From Undaria pinnatifida (Eukaryota; Sar; Phaeophyceae; Laminariales; Alariaceae), in assembly GCA_012845835.1 (NCBI GenBank), contig JABAKD010000029.1, positions 8,849,194 to 8,913,193 on the forward strand: a DNA stretch of 64,000 nucleotides, in the 5' to 3' direction. This document shows positions 36,175 to 47,439 of the stretch, piece after piece. Made by a program: the position numbers and the translations under genes. Numbering within the stretch: position 1 is the stretch's first letter; each line of letters opens with the position of its first letter. The notes below the pieces were generated by a model. It searched no databases and was not told the DNA's origin. It saw only the letters and a program-made list of their open reading frames with translations.

Positions 36175-36346
36175 CAAGCAGAGCAACGCCTTCCTCATGC
36201 GACGGAAGGGAAGGCGAAGCGCAGTTTCCCCATGGAACGTGGACCTGTTATTGCGAAGCACCACCCTGCGAAGAATCCGCAGTGAACGCAGCGGTTTAGG
36301 GCAGAGGAGTTTCCGCTCCTCTGCCCTAAACCGAAAGTCATGCCAC
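36175..36346 (-). pseudogene. Harbinger (DDE_4-type) transposase N-terminal remnant
   Basis: On minus the frame reads WHDFRFRAEERKLL, then RILRRVVLRNNRSTFHGETA, then LRLPFRRMRK. This resembles the N-terminal helical region of PIF/Harbinger transposases, where an F-RFR segment is followed by an R-rich F-x-GEEAL helix pair and a hydrophobic L-x-R-x-x-x-P stretch. The catalytic DDE part is absent. Identification is from memory of the family pattern. Confidence 0.5.
36292..36333. repeat. Perfect 18-bp hairpin
   Basis: The left arm 36292-36309 (CGGTTTAGGGCAGAGGAG) and the right arm 36316-36333 are perfect reverse complements with a 6-nt loop (TTTCCG). It lies inside the transposase remnant. Confidence 0.95.
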
Positions 36347-36950
36347 GCTTTAGTCGCGGTGATGTTGGAGAAGCGCGGTGGCTGCTGTCGCACAGATGGA
36401 CCGATACGAGTCCTATCTTGCCAGATGCGGCACACGATAGCCGCAATCAAGGCGCGTGGTGTCGCTCTCTGCGTTGAGGCTCCTCTCAGCGTGCGTGCGT
36501 TCGACTCCGCCAGCTGCGAGAAGTTCACCACAGTTTGCAGCAAGCGCTGAACCCTTGGTCACGGACGCAGAGGGCAGCAACAGACGGTTCATCACCGGCC
36601 TGCTGCATATCTCTGATGTTACGCCTGCGCGTCGTGCTCAGGGTACTACCCTCTCAATCCTCCGTGCGTTCGTATTAGTAGCTTGTGTTGTGTCGTGACA
36701 ACAGCGTGGTGCTTCAAACTGGTCCTGCTTAGGGCGCTATAGACCCTTGCAGAGGCGTTCTGCCTCGGACAAATGCTCGGTGTGTTGTAGGCCAATGAAA
36801 CAGAGAGACAAAATTTACCGTAACTTTTGATCATAACCTACCTTCGACAAAGTACATTTTTGCCTTTTTTTCAAAAATTTACCGCAAATATTGCCTTCGG
36901 GACAATTTTTGAAGAAGTAAATTTCTAAAAACGTACTTTCGCAAACACTC

Positions 36951-37203
<253 letters not shown>

Positions 37204-37345
37204 GCCCTCCGACAATATAGCATAGATGCCGTTCCGATGTAAATCGAATATATCCACCCATAAAACAGTAGTATCAATGACCTTCCGCCAAACATTTCCC
37301 GATTTCCTTTCCCCATTGTATTGATTTTGTTTATTATCCCATCTA
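37204..37345 (-). repeat. Repeat J, copy 1
   Basis: On minus: GTAGATGGGATAATA, GGAAATGTTTGGCGGAAGG, GATACTACTG, TATTCGATTTACATCGGAAC, CTATATTGTCGGAGGGC, then (AAT)n. The copy at 52430-52612 (plus) has the same order and also ends GGAGGGCAATAATAA. So (AAT)n looks like the tail of this repeat. Its 5' side joins the end of SINE family B. Confidence 0.7.
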
Positions 37346-37985
37346 CTGTCTGTTCACTTTTTCTCCCTCTCTAGACGCAACTCAGATCAGGGGTCACTAA
37401 GAAGGCTCTTCTCCCCCCCCACACCACTACGAGAAAATGAAATATACAAGGAGGAACGGGATGCGTTAGAGGAGATGAGTAAACTAGACGTATGTGTCAT
37501 GGAAGAGTTTGCTAGACTAAAGAGTAGCGAGAAAACGATCGCTATCCTAGGAGATCTATAGATGGTGGCCACAGACGGCGAAACAGGCCGAGGACAGGGT
37601 AATCAAACAGTTTCTATGTAGTATATGAAAGAAGTATAATGAGCGCCCAAATGTTGGAGGTGTCTCTACGAGGAGCAGGAACGGTTCTCGGTGCTCCGTC
37701 TCGAAGGGGTGCGTGGTAAATGGTCAAATGACTAGACTAAGGCAAGCAACGAAATGAGTACCCCCCCCCCCTCCCCCCTCCACCACTGTACGCGCCTTCG
37801 TTTTTATCGCGAACGTAATTCAGCACTTTCTTTCCTCGTCGACTCGAGTCCAATTGTGGTCAACCACGCTATAAAGTGCTTTCGGCAGTTGGTGTACCTG
37901 GAAAAAAAAAAGTCCGCCAAGATGTGAATCCCTGACCCCAAACATAAAACTTTTCGAGGTTTACCACTAGACCACCGGGTCCACC
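37346..37985 (-). mobile_element. SINE family B, copy 3, interrupted
   Basis: On minus: tRNA-like head with A box TGGTCTAGTGGTAAACC (37959-37975) and B-box-like GGGATTCACATC, then CAACTGCCGAAAGC, GACTCGAGTCGACGAGGAAA, TCGCGATAAAAACG, CTGATCTGAGTTGCGTCTAG. At 37429-37780 the body is interrupted by a 352-bp insert flanked by CACCACT. Confidence 0.7.
37422..37787 (+). mobile_element. 352-bp insert with 7-bp target duplication
   Basis: CACCACT at 37422-37428 and 37781-37787 flanks sequence absent from all other family B SINE copies. The plus strand has a coding-like stretch (NEIYKEERDALEEMSKLD, CVMEEFARLKSSEKTIAI, then LGDL and a stop). The insert ends in a C-run. It may be a retroposed gene fragment or a short unknown element; the protein is not recognised. 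Confidence 0.55.
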
Positions 37986-38165
37986 GGATATATAGGCTGG
38001 ATAGCTTTTTTATTTGTCTTCCGGCGGATGGGGAAAAATAAAGCGTAAGCTCACCACACTTCCACGTATTTCCATACTTGGCATGTGTCAATTTAACTCA
38101 ATTCCGTGCTGGATAGATACGAAGGTATATATATATATGTATTGTTTATAACATCATATAACTGA

Positions 38166-38167
<2 letters not shown>

Positions 38168-38206
<39 letters not shown>

Positions 38207-38418
38207 ACATTTTCACTTTCCAGCTTCTGGACAAGCCGTGGTCACAGGTGTCATCCCTTCTCCTCCCCGGTTCTTGCCTTCAATTTTTATCGCGCATAGG
38301 GTTCAGCAATCCCACTGCTCGTCGATTGTTCATCGAATGTTGCTAACTCACGCTCTCGCGCTTTCCGCAAGTCAATTTGTCCACAAGAAAAAGTCCCAAC
38401 GAATTTATACGAATATAT
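38168..38418 (-). mobile_element. SINE family A, copy 5, 37-nt tail
   Basis: The T37 run (38168-38204) is the poly(A) tail on minus. It is followed by CACTTTCCAGCTTCTGGACA, AGCCGTGGTCACAGGTGTCA, CTCTCGCGCTTTCCGCAAGT, then ACGAATTTATACGAATA. The tRNA-like head is missing. The long pure tail indicates youth. Confidence 0.8.
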
Positions 38419-38489
38419 CGCCTAGGCTTAGCACCACGTATACAGTGAGCTCCTATACATTTATGCGACCTGAAACTGTTGGAAATTCC

Positions 38490-39135
38490 CCCCTCCTTTT
38501 CACCGCCCCCCCCTCTTGAAAAAATCAGCCCTCCCCTCACCTGTTGTTATACGACTTACAGGACATACATGATAACCTGATGCGTTCCTTCCACAGCCGT
38601 CAGACTTTGTTTCCCCAAAAAAGGGTTTCATAGTTTTTGCGCACAGATTGATTCGCCCCACCCCCGCCCCCCTTCCTTTTCAACCCCCCCTGAAAACTCC
38701 GCCCTCCCCTCACCGGTTATACGACTTACAGGATATACATGACAAACTGATGCATTCCTTCCAGAGCCGTCAGATTTTGTCTCCCTCTTAAAAACGGGTT
38801 TTATAGTTTCCACCTTGAAAACTCCGCCCCCCTCTCACCGGTTGTACGACTTACAGAATATACATGACAAACTGATGCATTCCTTCCAAAGCCGTCACAT
38901 TTCGTCTGCCTCAAGAACGGGTTACATAGTTTCCGCGCGCAGATTGGTTAACATCACCCTGTTGACCCTGGTCACAAGCTACACTGTAGTTGTGAGGGGA
39001 GTCGCCGACCATATCCTCAATGAGGACACACACCCCAGTAATACGTGCGATCGGAGTATCACACACGGCTTGCAAATATGAGCTTCGACGAAACCTTCGA
39101 TCTCACAGCTGCAGTGTGTTTTTATTTTTGTACTA
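38490..39135 (+). repeat. Repeat family D, full-length copy
   Basis: Three internal subrepeats of about 130 bp, each CTCACCGGTTNTACGACTTACAG, ATACATGA, TGATGCNTTCCTTCCA, GCCGTCA, ACGGGTTTNATAGTTTCC, separated by C-rich spacers, then the unique distal part (TTAACATCACCCTGTTGACC, GATCGGAGTATCACAC, CGATCTCACAGCTGCAGTG). No open frame and no clear terminal repeat; class unknown. Confidence 0.75.
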
Positions 39136-39424
39136 TATCTAGTATTTTACGTAGATGGGTAGATGGATAGTCTGGATGGGTAAATAGATTTATACATAAA
39201 TAGATAGATAGACTGAATACCAAAATTTACCGAATGGGAGGACGAAGGAAGGTGGGAGGGAAGAAGGAACAAGAACGACGAAAGGAAAAAAGCAAGAAAA
39301 AAAAAGAAACTGCAAGGAGAGAATAGCAAAACAGGCAGTCCATATTGTCCGGGCAGCAAACCAAATAGCGCATTAATATTCGTCAACGCTAGTAATACAC
39401 GTTTATATTTTGGTTTCCCATCCC

Positions 39425-39610
39425 ATCGGTTTCTATACACTTTTTCTCCGGCCCCCTCCTTTTTCGCAACTCAGATTTTGGGAGCACAGGGTAGGCACCT
39501 CACTAAGGTGCATGCCTTCAGCCTTTTCGGCGAGAAAGGTTCACCAATTCAATCCCTCGTCGGTTCTCGTCGAATTGTGAATACAAACGCTACTAACTGT
39601 AGGTGTCGAC
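39425..39610 (-). mobile_element. SINE family B, diverged copy 4
   Basis: The plus strand has CTTTTTCTCCGGCCCC, GCAACTCAGATTTTGGGAGC, CCTTCAGCC, CAATCCCTCGTCGG, matching family B in order at low identity. Confidence 0.45.
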
Positions 39611-40077
39611 GTGTATTCCAATACTTGAAGAAAAAAAAGCATGGATCCATGTACGTTACCTCGGTCCGAGGTAGGTATCTACCCTTAATATCCGATATTC
39701 GCTTGCTCGATAGCCTACAGTAATTACCTCAATATTCGGGGGTGAAAACGACACATCCCCGGGGTTTCATACAGGCGAAATATGTAGCTCGTCTACCATT
39801 TTGACATTTAAAAAGAGGAAAAAAATATCCTTCAATCCTAATTCCGATAATTGCGATGTGTAGATGGGTAGTAGTACGCCCACATATTCGACCGTAAAAC
39901 ACCAAAAATGACGACTCAGCAGAAACCCAAGACCAAAGTGGAGGCGTTCTTGTAAGGCCCCTAAAGCGGTAGAAAAATACTCGCCAATTACTCGCCGGAG
40001 GTATCATAACTACCCCAGGGGTTGAGTACCGGCAACTATCGGTATCAGGGAATGCACACTCATTGAGAAAATATCTC

Positions 40078-40155
40078 TGGGCGGGCTCGAACTCAGGAAA
40101 TCAACCCTAGTACTTTCTTAAGTACGAGGTTTACCACTAGACCACCATGGACGAA
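40078..40155 (-). mobile_element. tRNA-Glu-like SINE head
   Basis: On minus, TCCATGGTGGTCTAGTGGTA resembles the 5' part of tRNA-Glu (A box TGGTCTAGTGG), and GAGTTCGAGCCCGC is a good B box 74 bases on. The two acceptor arms do not pair and the anticodon arm is not tRNA-like, so this is a retroposon promoter head rather than a tRNA gene. Confidence 0.55.
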
Positions 40156-40193
40156 AAATAACTCCCTTTCGTACTGGTACACAGCTCCAAGAA

Positions 40194-40474
40194 TTAACAA
40201 ACAATGACTATTTTTCTGTCATCAACACTCCCTCCCTCACCTCCCAATCCTCCAACTCTCCCCCTCTCCATCGCTGTAAGCACCATCTGGTCCACTCCAG
40301 CCGCCCTGGCCGTCTCCACCATCGTAGCGGGAGTTTTCGACTCCTCGTCCCCCTCGTGCACTACCGCCAGTTCCTCCCGGAACTCCCGGATGCAGGCCAG
40401 CGTGTTGATTTCCTCTTCATTGACACCCTCCGTCGACACGGCAGGAGCTCCAGTACGCCTAGCGCGAGACATTC
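40194..40474 (-). CDS. Ala-rich coiled-coil gene, last exon
   Basis: Acceptor CTGCCGCAG|GA after a long pyrimidine tract. The first two bases complete the codon left by the previous exon (phase 1). It encodes 92 residues plus stop: SRARRTGAP, EGVNEEEINTLACIREFREE, VETARAAGVDQMVLTAMERG and a Gly-rich end. The acidic helical middle is unlike the low-complexity repeats. An alternative donor (GGGAG|GTGAGG) near 40235 could lead to a further exon outside the visible chain. Family not recognised. Confidence 0.6.
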
Positions 40475-40845
40475 CTGCGGCAGGAAGGGGGAGGGGGAGG
40501 GGAAAGGAAGGGGGGGGAGGGAGCGTTAACGGTTCACGACGGAATATCAGGGAGAACAGGGGGAAGGGAGTATGAGGGGGGGGCAGCATGGCCTGTGTGC
40601 TGTGCCTAAAAGAGACCAGACTTGAAAGTAGAGACAAAAAGTGGCCGTTCCTCAGTACATCTCGCCAGCATAATGTCACTATTATTATACCTGGTATGTT
40701 TCGCTCTTCGAGCGAGCCAACCTACCCCTCACCTACACTTCCTCTCCCTTCTCCCTCCCTCGCCTTCCTCCCCCTGCCCCCCTCCCCCCCCCTTCTCCTC
40801 ACCCTCCCCTTCCTGCCATCGCCCCCGTTCCTCCTTCCTACTCAC

Positions 40846-41015
40846 CCTCGGTCGGGCGCTCGTTGGGCGCGTACGACGGACGCCTGGCCATCATTTGCCG
40901 GTCCGGGGAGATCCCCACATCCGAGTCCGGTGTCCTGTAGGAGATCCCCACGGCCGACTCTGGTGTTCCGCGGCAGCGGCGCCATTTGCCCCGGAGTGCC
41001 GACAGGTTCGACGTC
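40846..41015 (-). CDS. Ala-rich coiled-coil gene, exon n-1
   Basis: 170 nt, open in the required frame: one base completes a codon from the upstream exon (giving Trp), 56 codons follow, and one base is left. Acceptor CCCTATCAG|G after about 200 nt of nearly pure C/T on minus; donor CCGAGG|GTGAGT. It encodes an 11-residue tandem pair, TPESAVGISYR and TPDSDVGISPD, and a basic patch (GKWRRCRG). The match of both phases to the neighbouring exons is strong evidence that it is real. Confidence 0.65.
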
Positions 41016-41039
41016 CTGATAGGGTCGATTTTATGTTGT

Positions 41040-41240
41040 CGAGCGAGAGAGGGGGGTGGGGGGAAAGGAGGAGGGACGGGGGAGGGGGGCCGTGGACGGG
41101 GGGGGTGGGGGGAGGGAGGAACGGGGGGAGCGGGGCGAGAGGGGAAGGGAGAAAGGAGGGGAGGGAGGGGGAAATATAGGGAAGGCGGGAGGGAGGAGGG
41201 GAGTAGGGGTGGCGGGGAGGCAGCAGCGGGGGGCGAGTGC
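41040..41240 (-). other. Long pyrimidine tract of an intron
   Basis: Plus is almost pure G/A, so the transcribed minus strand is almost pure C/T for about 200 nt directly before the acceptor at 41016. A similar tract lies at 40485-40560 before the last exon and G/A-rich plus sequence is absent elsewhere in the gene, which supports minus-strand transcription. Confidence 0.6.
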
Positions 41241-42185
41241 TGTTAGCCCGAGGAGGTGCTCGGAAAAGGCGACGAATAATGCCTCAAAATCTGTTGCTGG
41301 AAATGCCATCGGGACAAACTGAAAGCGCATGGCATACGGCGTATATCATCCAGCACTAAAGCCACAGCATGAGTACTGACATCAAGTTGTGTTTTAGTTT
41401 TTTCAGGCATAATTTCGTTCATTGTTTGGATAAGCTATTATTACGCTATTCATTATTTTACGATTCCTGTTTTTTGCGAGAGTTTTAACGTATTTCTTTT
41501 TAACCAAACGTTTGTTTCTTTGTTTTTTTTTTCTTATTTTTCTTTCAAGTTTTTGCACATGGAAAAAGAAGGATCATGCTTTAAATCATACGAAATCGTT
41601 GAATTTTTGTATAAAGAGCCCCAACACTCAGCAAAAACAATTCTCAATTTATATTTCTTTCCGAAGCGTTTTAGACGTAAAATTAGCAATTGATTGTCGC
41701 AATTAACTCGTTACTCCTGAAAAACGACCAGAAACAAGACGGGTGCGATTTTATCAAGAAAAGTTGATAGAAACCTCGTACAGCAATACGGATATCCCCA
41801 TGCTGCGAGCGTGTCTTACCGCTGCTTACGTACCTTTTTGGACACATCCCGTACCGCAGAAGCTCTGGTTTCTTCGTGTGGCCAACGCTGCAACATCGTC
41901 CGTTGTTTTCGACGTTGTTCACTCTGACGTGCCAGGTAGATTAATCGTAACTTGTGGTTTGCGATCGAGACATCATACAAATTGTGATCCGAGGCACATT
42001 TTTGTCACCTCATCTAGTGGTGGTACGATAAATCAAAACACACCGCGATCGCAGAACACAATTTACAACACTCATGACAACGCCCCCCACCTTTACCCAC
42101 CGTGAAAACGCCGGCAGCAACACAATAACGCACGCCTGACCCCTCCCCTCTCCCCCCGGTACACCCTTTCAGCCACCTCACTCAC

Positions 42186-42379
42186 CACCTCGTGTCGGCC
42201 GCAGCAGCCGCGGCAGCAATGACGGGAATGGCGGGGGCGGCAGAGCCGGCAGAATAGATAGCGCCGGCGGCAGCGCCGGTGGGGGTGCCGAGGGCGGGAC
42301 TAGCGGGGCTAGCGGAGATAGTCGGGATGGCAGGGGGGACGGGGGTGGCAGACGCGCCCACTGCGTTGATAGCACTTCC
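42186..42379 (-). CDS. Ala-rich coiled-coil gene, exon n-2
   Basis: 194 nt. Acceptor CCATTTGCAG|GGA begins in phase 0, as the upstream donor requires; donor GAGGTG|GTGAGTGAGG leaves two bases. It encodes an Ala/Pro/Ser linker (SAINAVGASATPVPPAIPT to IPVIAAAAAAADTR). Without splicing the frame hits TGA directly after the donor. It was chosen over the overlapping Pro-rich frame because of phase agreement. Confidence 0.6.
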
Positions 42380-42619
42380 CTGCAAATGGTAGTAGTAGCA
42401 GCGGTAGCAGAAGACAGCGTCAAGCCAAATACGTAGAGGCGGGGGGGGGGCAATTGTTAGGCATTTATTGCGGCGAAGTGAGTTTTTAGGTTTCCATTCC
42501 ATGACCCTCTCCAAATAACAAAGAGGTCGAGGACGAAGCCCAATTCGACGACCGTGACAGCATGACAGCACAAAGGCCACGCCGCTCGCCCGTACACGAG
42601 ATAAAGAACATATCACCCG

Positions 42620-42712
42620 TTAAGGCAACGCAAGGGAAGGCAGGGCAAGGCAAGGCAAGGGAAGGCAGGGCAAGGCAAGGCAAGGCAAGGCAAGGCACGG
42701 CACGGCCAGGTG
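42620..42712 (+). repeat. (GCAAG)n minisatellite in intron
   Basis: About 15 units of GCAAG/GGAAG/GCAGG/GCACG. It lies in the intron between the large exon and the 42186-42379 exon. Confidence 0.9.
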
Positions 42713-42873
42713 CTACATAAACACGCCCCACTTTACTGAAGATCACGCGGAGCGCATACCATTCCTACTGCTAGAACGGTCCCTCCAGGCATACACAGCA
42801 ATCCACAACACACCCCTGGCTACGCGATCGCGTCTTGGCCTTCCTCTCGTTAGAGGATTCCAACCTTCCTCAC

Positions 42874-45504
42874 CTCATGCGACGCCCCAGACGTTTCTTG
42901 CAATGGCACAGATGCCGCGTTCCCCCGTCCCAGGCTGCTCTCGTCTTCGTCTATCCCACCCTCCTCCGCCACCTCTCCCATCATCACATCACCCGCTGCC
43001 CTCTCCTCCTTCTGCTGCTCCTCCTCCTTCCCGTCTTTCCCCTCCACGCCTCTCTCCTGATCCCCTCCCCCCGCCATCATGGCGTCCCTGTTTCCCGCCC
43101 CGCCCCCCGCCTCCTCCCGTTCCTCCCTCTCCATACTTCTGTCCTGCTCCCCCTTCGCCGCCATCACAGCACCCGTCCCTCCCGCCCGTCCCTCTTCCTC
43201 TTCCTCCTCCTTCATCGAACCCCCCGTCACGACTACAGCACCCCTCCCTCCCACCTCTTCCTCCTCCATGTTTTTCTCCGCATCCACCCCCCTCACACCA
43301 ATATCGTTTCTCTGTACCGCTTCTCCCTTCTCCATTCTATCAGCGGCTTTATCTCCATCATGATCCCTTTTCCTCCCTGCTTCAAGCTCTACCTCGTGCA
43401 CCCCCGCACCGTCCTGTCCTACCCCTTCCCCCGTTTCCTCGTCCTCCCCCTCCCTCTCCTCTCTGTCAATGTTTTTCTCCCCACCACTCTCCATCTCTCT
43501 TCCCCCCACCCCGCCCCCAACCTTTTCGCCCTCCCTTCTCAACTCTACAGGGCCTGCAGCCGAAGAAGCTCCGACGCCGAGGTGCTGCAACACCAATGTC
43601 ATAGACCCTCTTATCTCCTCCTTTGTCTCCCTCTCCTGCCTTTCAGCGACCGCGGTCGTTCTCTTCAGGGCAAGGACCTCAGCTTCTAGACTCAACACCT
43701 TTCGTTCATAGAATGCTTCCATGGATGCTTTCGTCTCTTCCAGGATGACCCGATGGCGTTCTGCCTGGGCGTTCGTCTCCCTTTGGGCTTCCGCCGCCAA
43801 CGCTTCCGCCACCGACTTGGCGCGCTCGGCCTCCTTCACACGTTGTTCCATCACTGCCGCCACTGTTTCTGCCTCTGCCGCTGCCTGAGCCACCGTATCC
43901 GTCACCGCTGCTTCCTTCCTCGCCGCCGCTGCCAGTGCCGTTGCCGCTGCTTCTTTCTCTGCTGTCGCAGCTGCTGTCGCTTCCGCCACTCCTTTAGCCA
44001 ACACCGCGACTTCCTTCGAAGTAATTTTAGCCGCCGCTACGATTTTATCTGCTTCCGCTCTTTTCTCTGCCGCTTCTTCTTTCACCACTGCCGCGGCTGC
44101 CTCTACCGCTGCTGCATTCTCCGCGATCGCCGCAGCTGCTTCCTCTGCCCTAGCCACCGCAGTCACCGCCGCGGCCTCTTTCGCTTCCGCCGCAGCCAAT
44201 ACTGTCACCGCTGCCGCTTTCGCTTCCCCCACGGTGGCTGCCGTTGCCGCCTCCGCCGCCGTCGCAGCTTCCGCAACGATTTTCTCACCCATTATCTTAG
44301 CCTCCGATACTATTGCGTCCGCTTTCGCTCTTGCTACAGCTACCGCTTCCTCCACCGCCGGCGCTGCTTCTTCTGCGAACGACACAGCCGCCTCCACTGA
44401 CGATTCTTTAGCCGTCGCTGTTGCTTCCTTCGCTACTGCGGCCGAAGCGGTGCGTCTCAAGGTCGCAAAGACTGCAAGCTGTGCACGGTTGTACCGGCGG
44501 CGGACCACCCCCTCAAGGAGGAGACAGCCGCGAGTTCTCCCAACGGATTTGTCGGCGTCGCTGATCGCTCTTCTCGCCCCCCCCTTCTCCTTTACCGCTT
44601 CGTCCTCTACCGTGGCAACCGACGCTGCTCCTACCTCTGTCATAGCCGCTGCCGTAGCCCCCGCTTTGGCTGTCTGGGCCGTAATCGCCGCCATGGCTTC
44701 TTCCGCCGCTGCTGTTCTGGCCTCGGCCGACACCAATCTCGCCTGGGCCGCTGCTAATACTGCTAAGGCCGCCGCTGTCCCTGCCGCTTTCCCTGCCGCT
44801 GCTCCTGCCACTGCCCCTGCCTCTGCCCCTGCCTGTGCTCCCGCCTTTGCTCCCGCCGCGGCCGCCGCCCGACGCTGGAGCCTCCCTTCGAACGGCGCAC
44901 GCGCTCGTGATGGTTCAGCCCCGCCATGATCTTCCACTCCACCGTTCCGCGCCTCCCCCATGTTCTTCTCCTCTTCAGCTTCACCCACGGCATCCCTCGA
45001 AACGGCCACCGCTGCAGAAGTCTCTAGCAGGTCAGGCACGCTGGCACCGTCGGCCTTTTTGGAGTCGGGAGCGCCGGCAGCAATCGCAGCTGCAATCGTA
45101 TCCTCCACAATCGTGCTCTGGGCAACGCTCACAATTGATGCACCCGCATCAACGTCCGCAGTAGATTCATCGCTTGTAGCCGCGAGAGCATCCCCGTTAG
45201 CGTCCTTCTTCGCGTCCACCACCGAACCCGCAGAAGCGTTCACGTTGGAAGCCATATTGGATTTTGTGTCGGACCCGGTGCCCCTGGCCTCTACTCTGGC
45301 AGTGATGCTCGCCAAAAAGGCAGCGCGGGAAACCTCAGATAGAGTGATTGCTATGTTCTCGTTGTCCATGTTAACGGGACCACACGCCTCGTCCATCTCC
45401 TCCTCAGTGGGGCAGACGACCGACTCGTCGAAACCTTCTTCATCGAGCATTAGTTCGAATAGAGCCTCGTCGTCTAGGTCTACATAGCGCGCCTTGGGGG
45501 GGGC
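42874..45504 (-). CDS. Ala-rich coiled-coil protein, large exon
   Basis: Exactly 877 codons from acceptor CGTTTTTTCAG|GCC to donor CATGAG|GTGAGG. Residues about 6-80 form an acidic module (EEGFDESVVCPTEEEMDEAC, then LSEVSRAAFLASITARVEA) shared with the two degraded paralogues at 47.7 and 48.2 kb. About 190-640 are Ala/Glu/Lys-rich heptad-like helices (AEEAAPAVEEAVAVARAKAD and the like), most likely a long coiled coil, ending in a less biased helix (MEAFYERKVLSLEAEVLALK). About 660-877 are Glu/Gly-rich and disordered. No signal peptide can be judged because the first exon is missing: the open frame upstream of 45504 reads through a pyrimidine tract and is probably intron. A structural or scaffold role is only a guess. 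Confidence 0.7.
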
Positions 45505-45780
45505 CTGAAAAAACGGGGAGGGATGAAGGGAAATGGGAAGGAACGAAAACAAATGAAACACGGAAAGACACATCGAAACCATGCACAAGAAGACACGATT
45601 GTATTACTTGATGTACGTCAACTTTGTTTTCCTCGGCAGCACCTGGATGCAACAAACGATTGTTTTTTATTGTGCATCTGATATTAAAGTACATCGTTTC
45701 CTTTTTCGTGTTTACTCGTGCTGGTTTTAGTATCTGCCACGCGCTTTTGCGGCAGGGCGGGGACGACATGTATCTCAACC
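45505..45780 (-). other. Upstream intron and possible exon of the coiled-coil gene
   Basis: At about 45650 on minus, TTGCATCCAG|GTGCTGCCGAGG aligns with CTGTATCCAG|GTGTTTCG of the 47.5-kb paralogue and GCATTCAG|GCATTT of the 48.4-kb paralogue. The following intron sequence also aligns (CTTCTTGTGC...GTGTC, TTCCTTCCC). So an upstream exon ends here, but its frame in this copy could not be matched to the next exon. Confidence 0.4.
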
Positions 45781-46099
45781 GCTAACACGAACCCTGAAGC
45801 CTTCCCCTGTACTAAATCAATATATTGGATTGCATACAGCTTGCGAGGCATTGGGGTGTGCAGAGTTACGTTTGCATACCCGGTTTGCAATTAAGCGCCA
45901 CCGTATTTGGAGAACGGCTGCGAGCTCGGAGTTTGGACGCGATTTTAACGCAGCAGGTAACAGCTTCTACCAATCGTCGGCATGTGCTTGTGCCCGACAA
46001 AAAAAAAGGAACCCCCAACAAGGAAAACTGAGCGTGAATCAAGACAAAAATAACAGTTGCACTCGCGTCCATTGGGACAAACTACTTGGCATTAATTTG

Positions 46100-47439
46100 G
46101 GGTGATTTCGGCAGTAATACAAGGTTTAATACAACATCGTACAAAGAGTAAGCAAGCCAAACCGATGCAACAGATCATGTTTTTCGCCGGGAGCTAACTC
46201 GTATAGTGAGCGCTCTCAGGAGAGGATTATTTGTCTATTAGAAGGGACCCATCGGCACACTCGGTCCAATGTCCAATGCACGCGAAAAACCTGTACGGTT
46301 GCGGGTTGTGCAAGACAGCGGAAAATATTTTGGGCGAACACTTCAACAGCACACCACAGCAATGATATAAATCTTCACTGAGACCGTAACGGCGTTGACG
46401 ATGGAAAGCCGATAGTTTGGCCGCAAATTTTCAAAATGTGTTTTTAGGGTTATTTGCTGAAATATTCCGGGTAACGTCGCTATGCATGGGAAAAAATGAC
46501 TAAATAAAACATATTTTTTCTGGGTCTTTTTTGGTCATGCAGTCCAACAGGTCAATTTGTCTATTTTTCATCAAGCCTTGATCAACACTGCCCACCAAAC
46601 ACGATTGACCTTCGACCTCGAGGAGACAACCCACGGTCACTCCTCTTCGTTCCGGACAAGGCCACATGAGTGTAGGTGACAGCGCTGAAGAGTTCATATC
46701 GATCCACGCCCTAGGGCGTGAGAGGTTGCTCGAGTTGTCCTGTGGTCTTCCGTCACATCCTCTCAAAATTCTGTTTTTCGCCGTTTGGCAGACGACAGAG
46801 AGTTTTCGTCTCAGTTTTCTACACACCAGCCGCCACATGTGTTTTTCACGGAAGTCTGATCGGCGCCCGCCACAAATCACCGATCGTAGAGTAAGCGCTG
46901 TACACCAAGGGGGGGTCGGGGCCCCTAATGAGCTCGCTACGTTCAGAGTTCACGACGCTGTCATTGATTTCGTCGAACGAAGTGTGTGGAGAACACGAAA
47001 TTGCGCCCCGTCAAATCCACGATCTGCTGGAGAATTTCTCAGGCGGATGTTGGCCAAGATCGCCGCGAGAAATCGTTTTTTTCCGGAGTTCTGAAAACTT
47101 TCAAAACAATAATTACGCCAAATTGGGTCCATTAGCGGCCGTTCAGGCAAAGTTTGGTTGGGATCTTCGAGAATTTTCAACCTTTTGGCCTTTCACTGTC
47201 ACCGGCCTTTTCATTAAATATTTAAAAAATACTTATTAATAGTGAAGTGCTCAAAATCCTGCAAGATTGACACTGTGAAATGGCACACACCAATGACATG
47301 AATCTTCAACATAGAATGAACAATACTTTCTGCTCAAAATGCTACAAGATTGACTCGTTTTTTAGGAGGCTTTGTGAGAAAAAGATCCATATCCGTCAAT
47401 GTTGAGGGTCGGGGGTAGGGCTAGATGTATACAGCGCCC
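46100..47439. other. Intergenic
   Basis: Overlapping frames of 76-142 codons on both strands at 46500-47240 are unrecognised. TGCTCAAAAT.CT.CAAGATTGAC occurs twice, about 80 bp apart, near 47250-47360. Confidence 0.4.

Noticed and set aside
40081-40153. tRNA-Glu gene
   Set aside because: A and B boxes are present but the acceptor and anticodon arms do not pair; it is a SINE-type head.
43753-44929. Long plus-strand frames antisense to the Ala-rich exon
   Set aside because: They mirror the GCN codons of the minus gene; splice phases and pyrimidine tracts support minus only.
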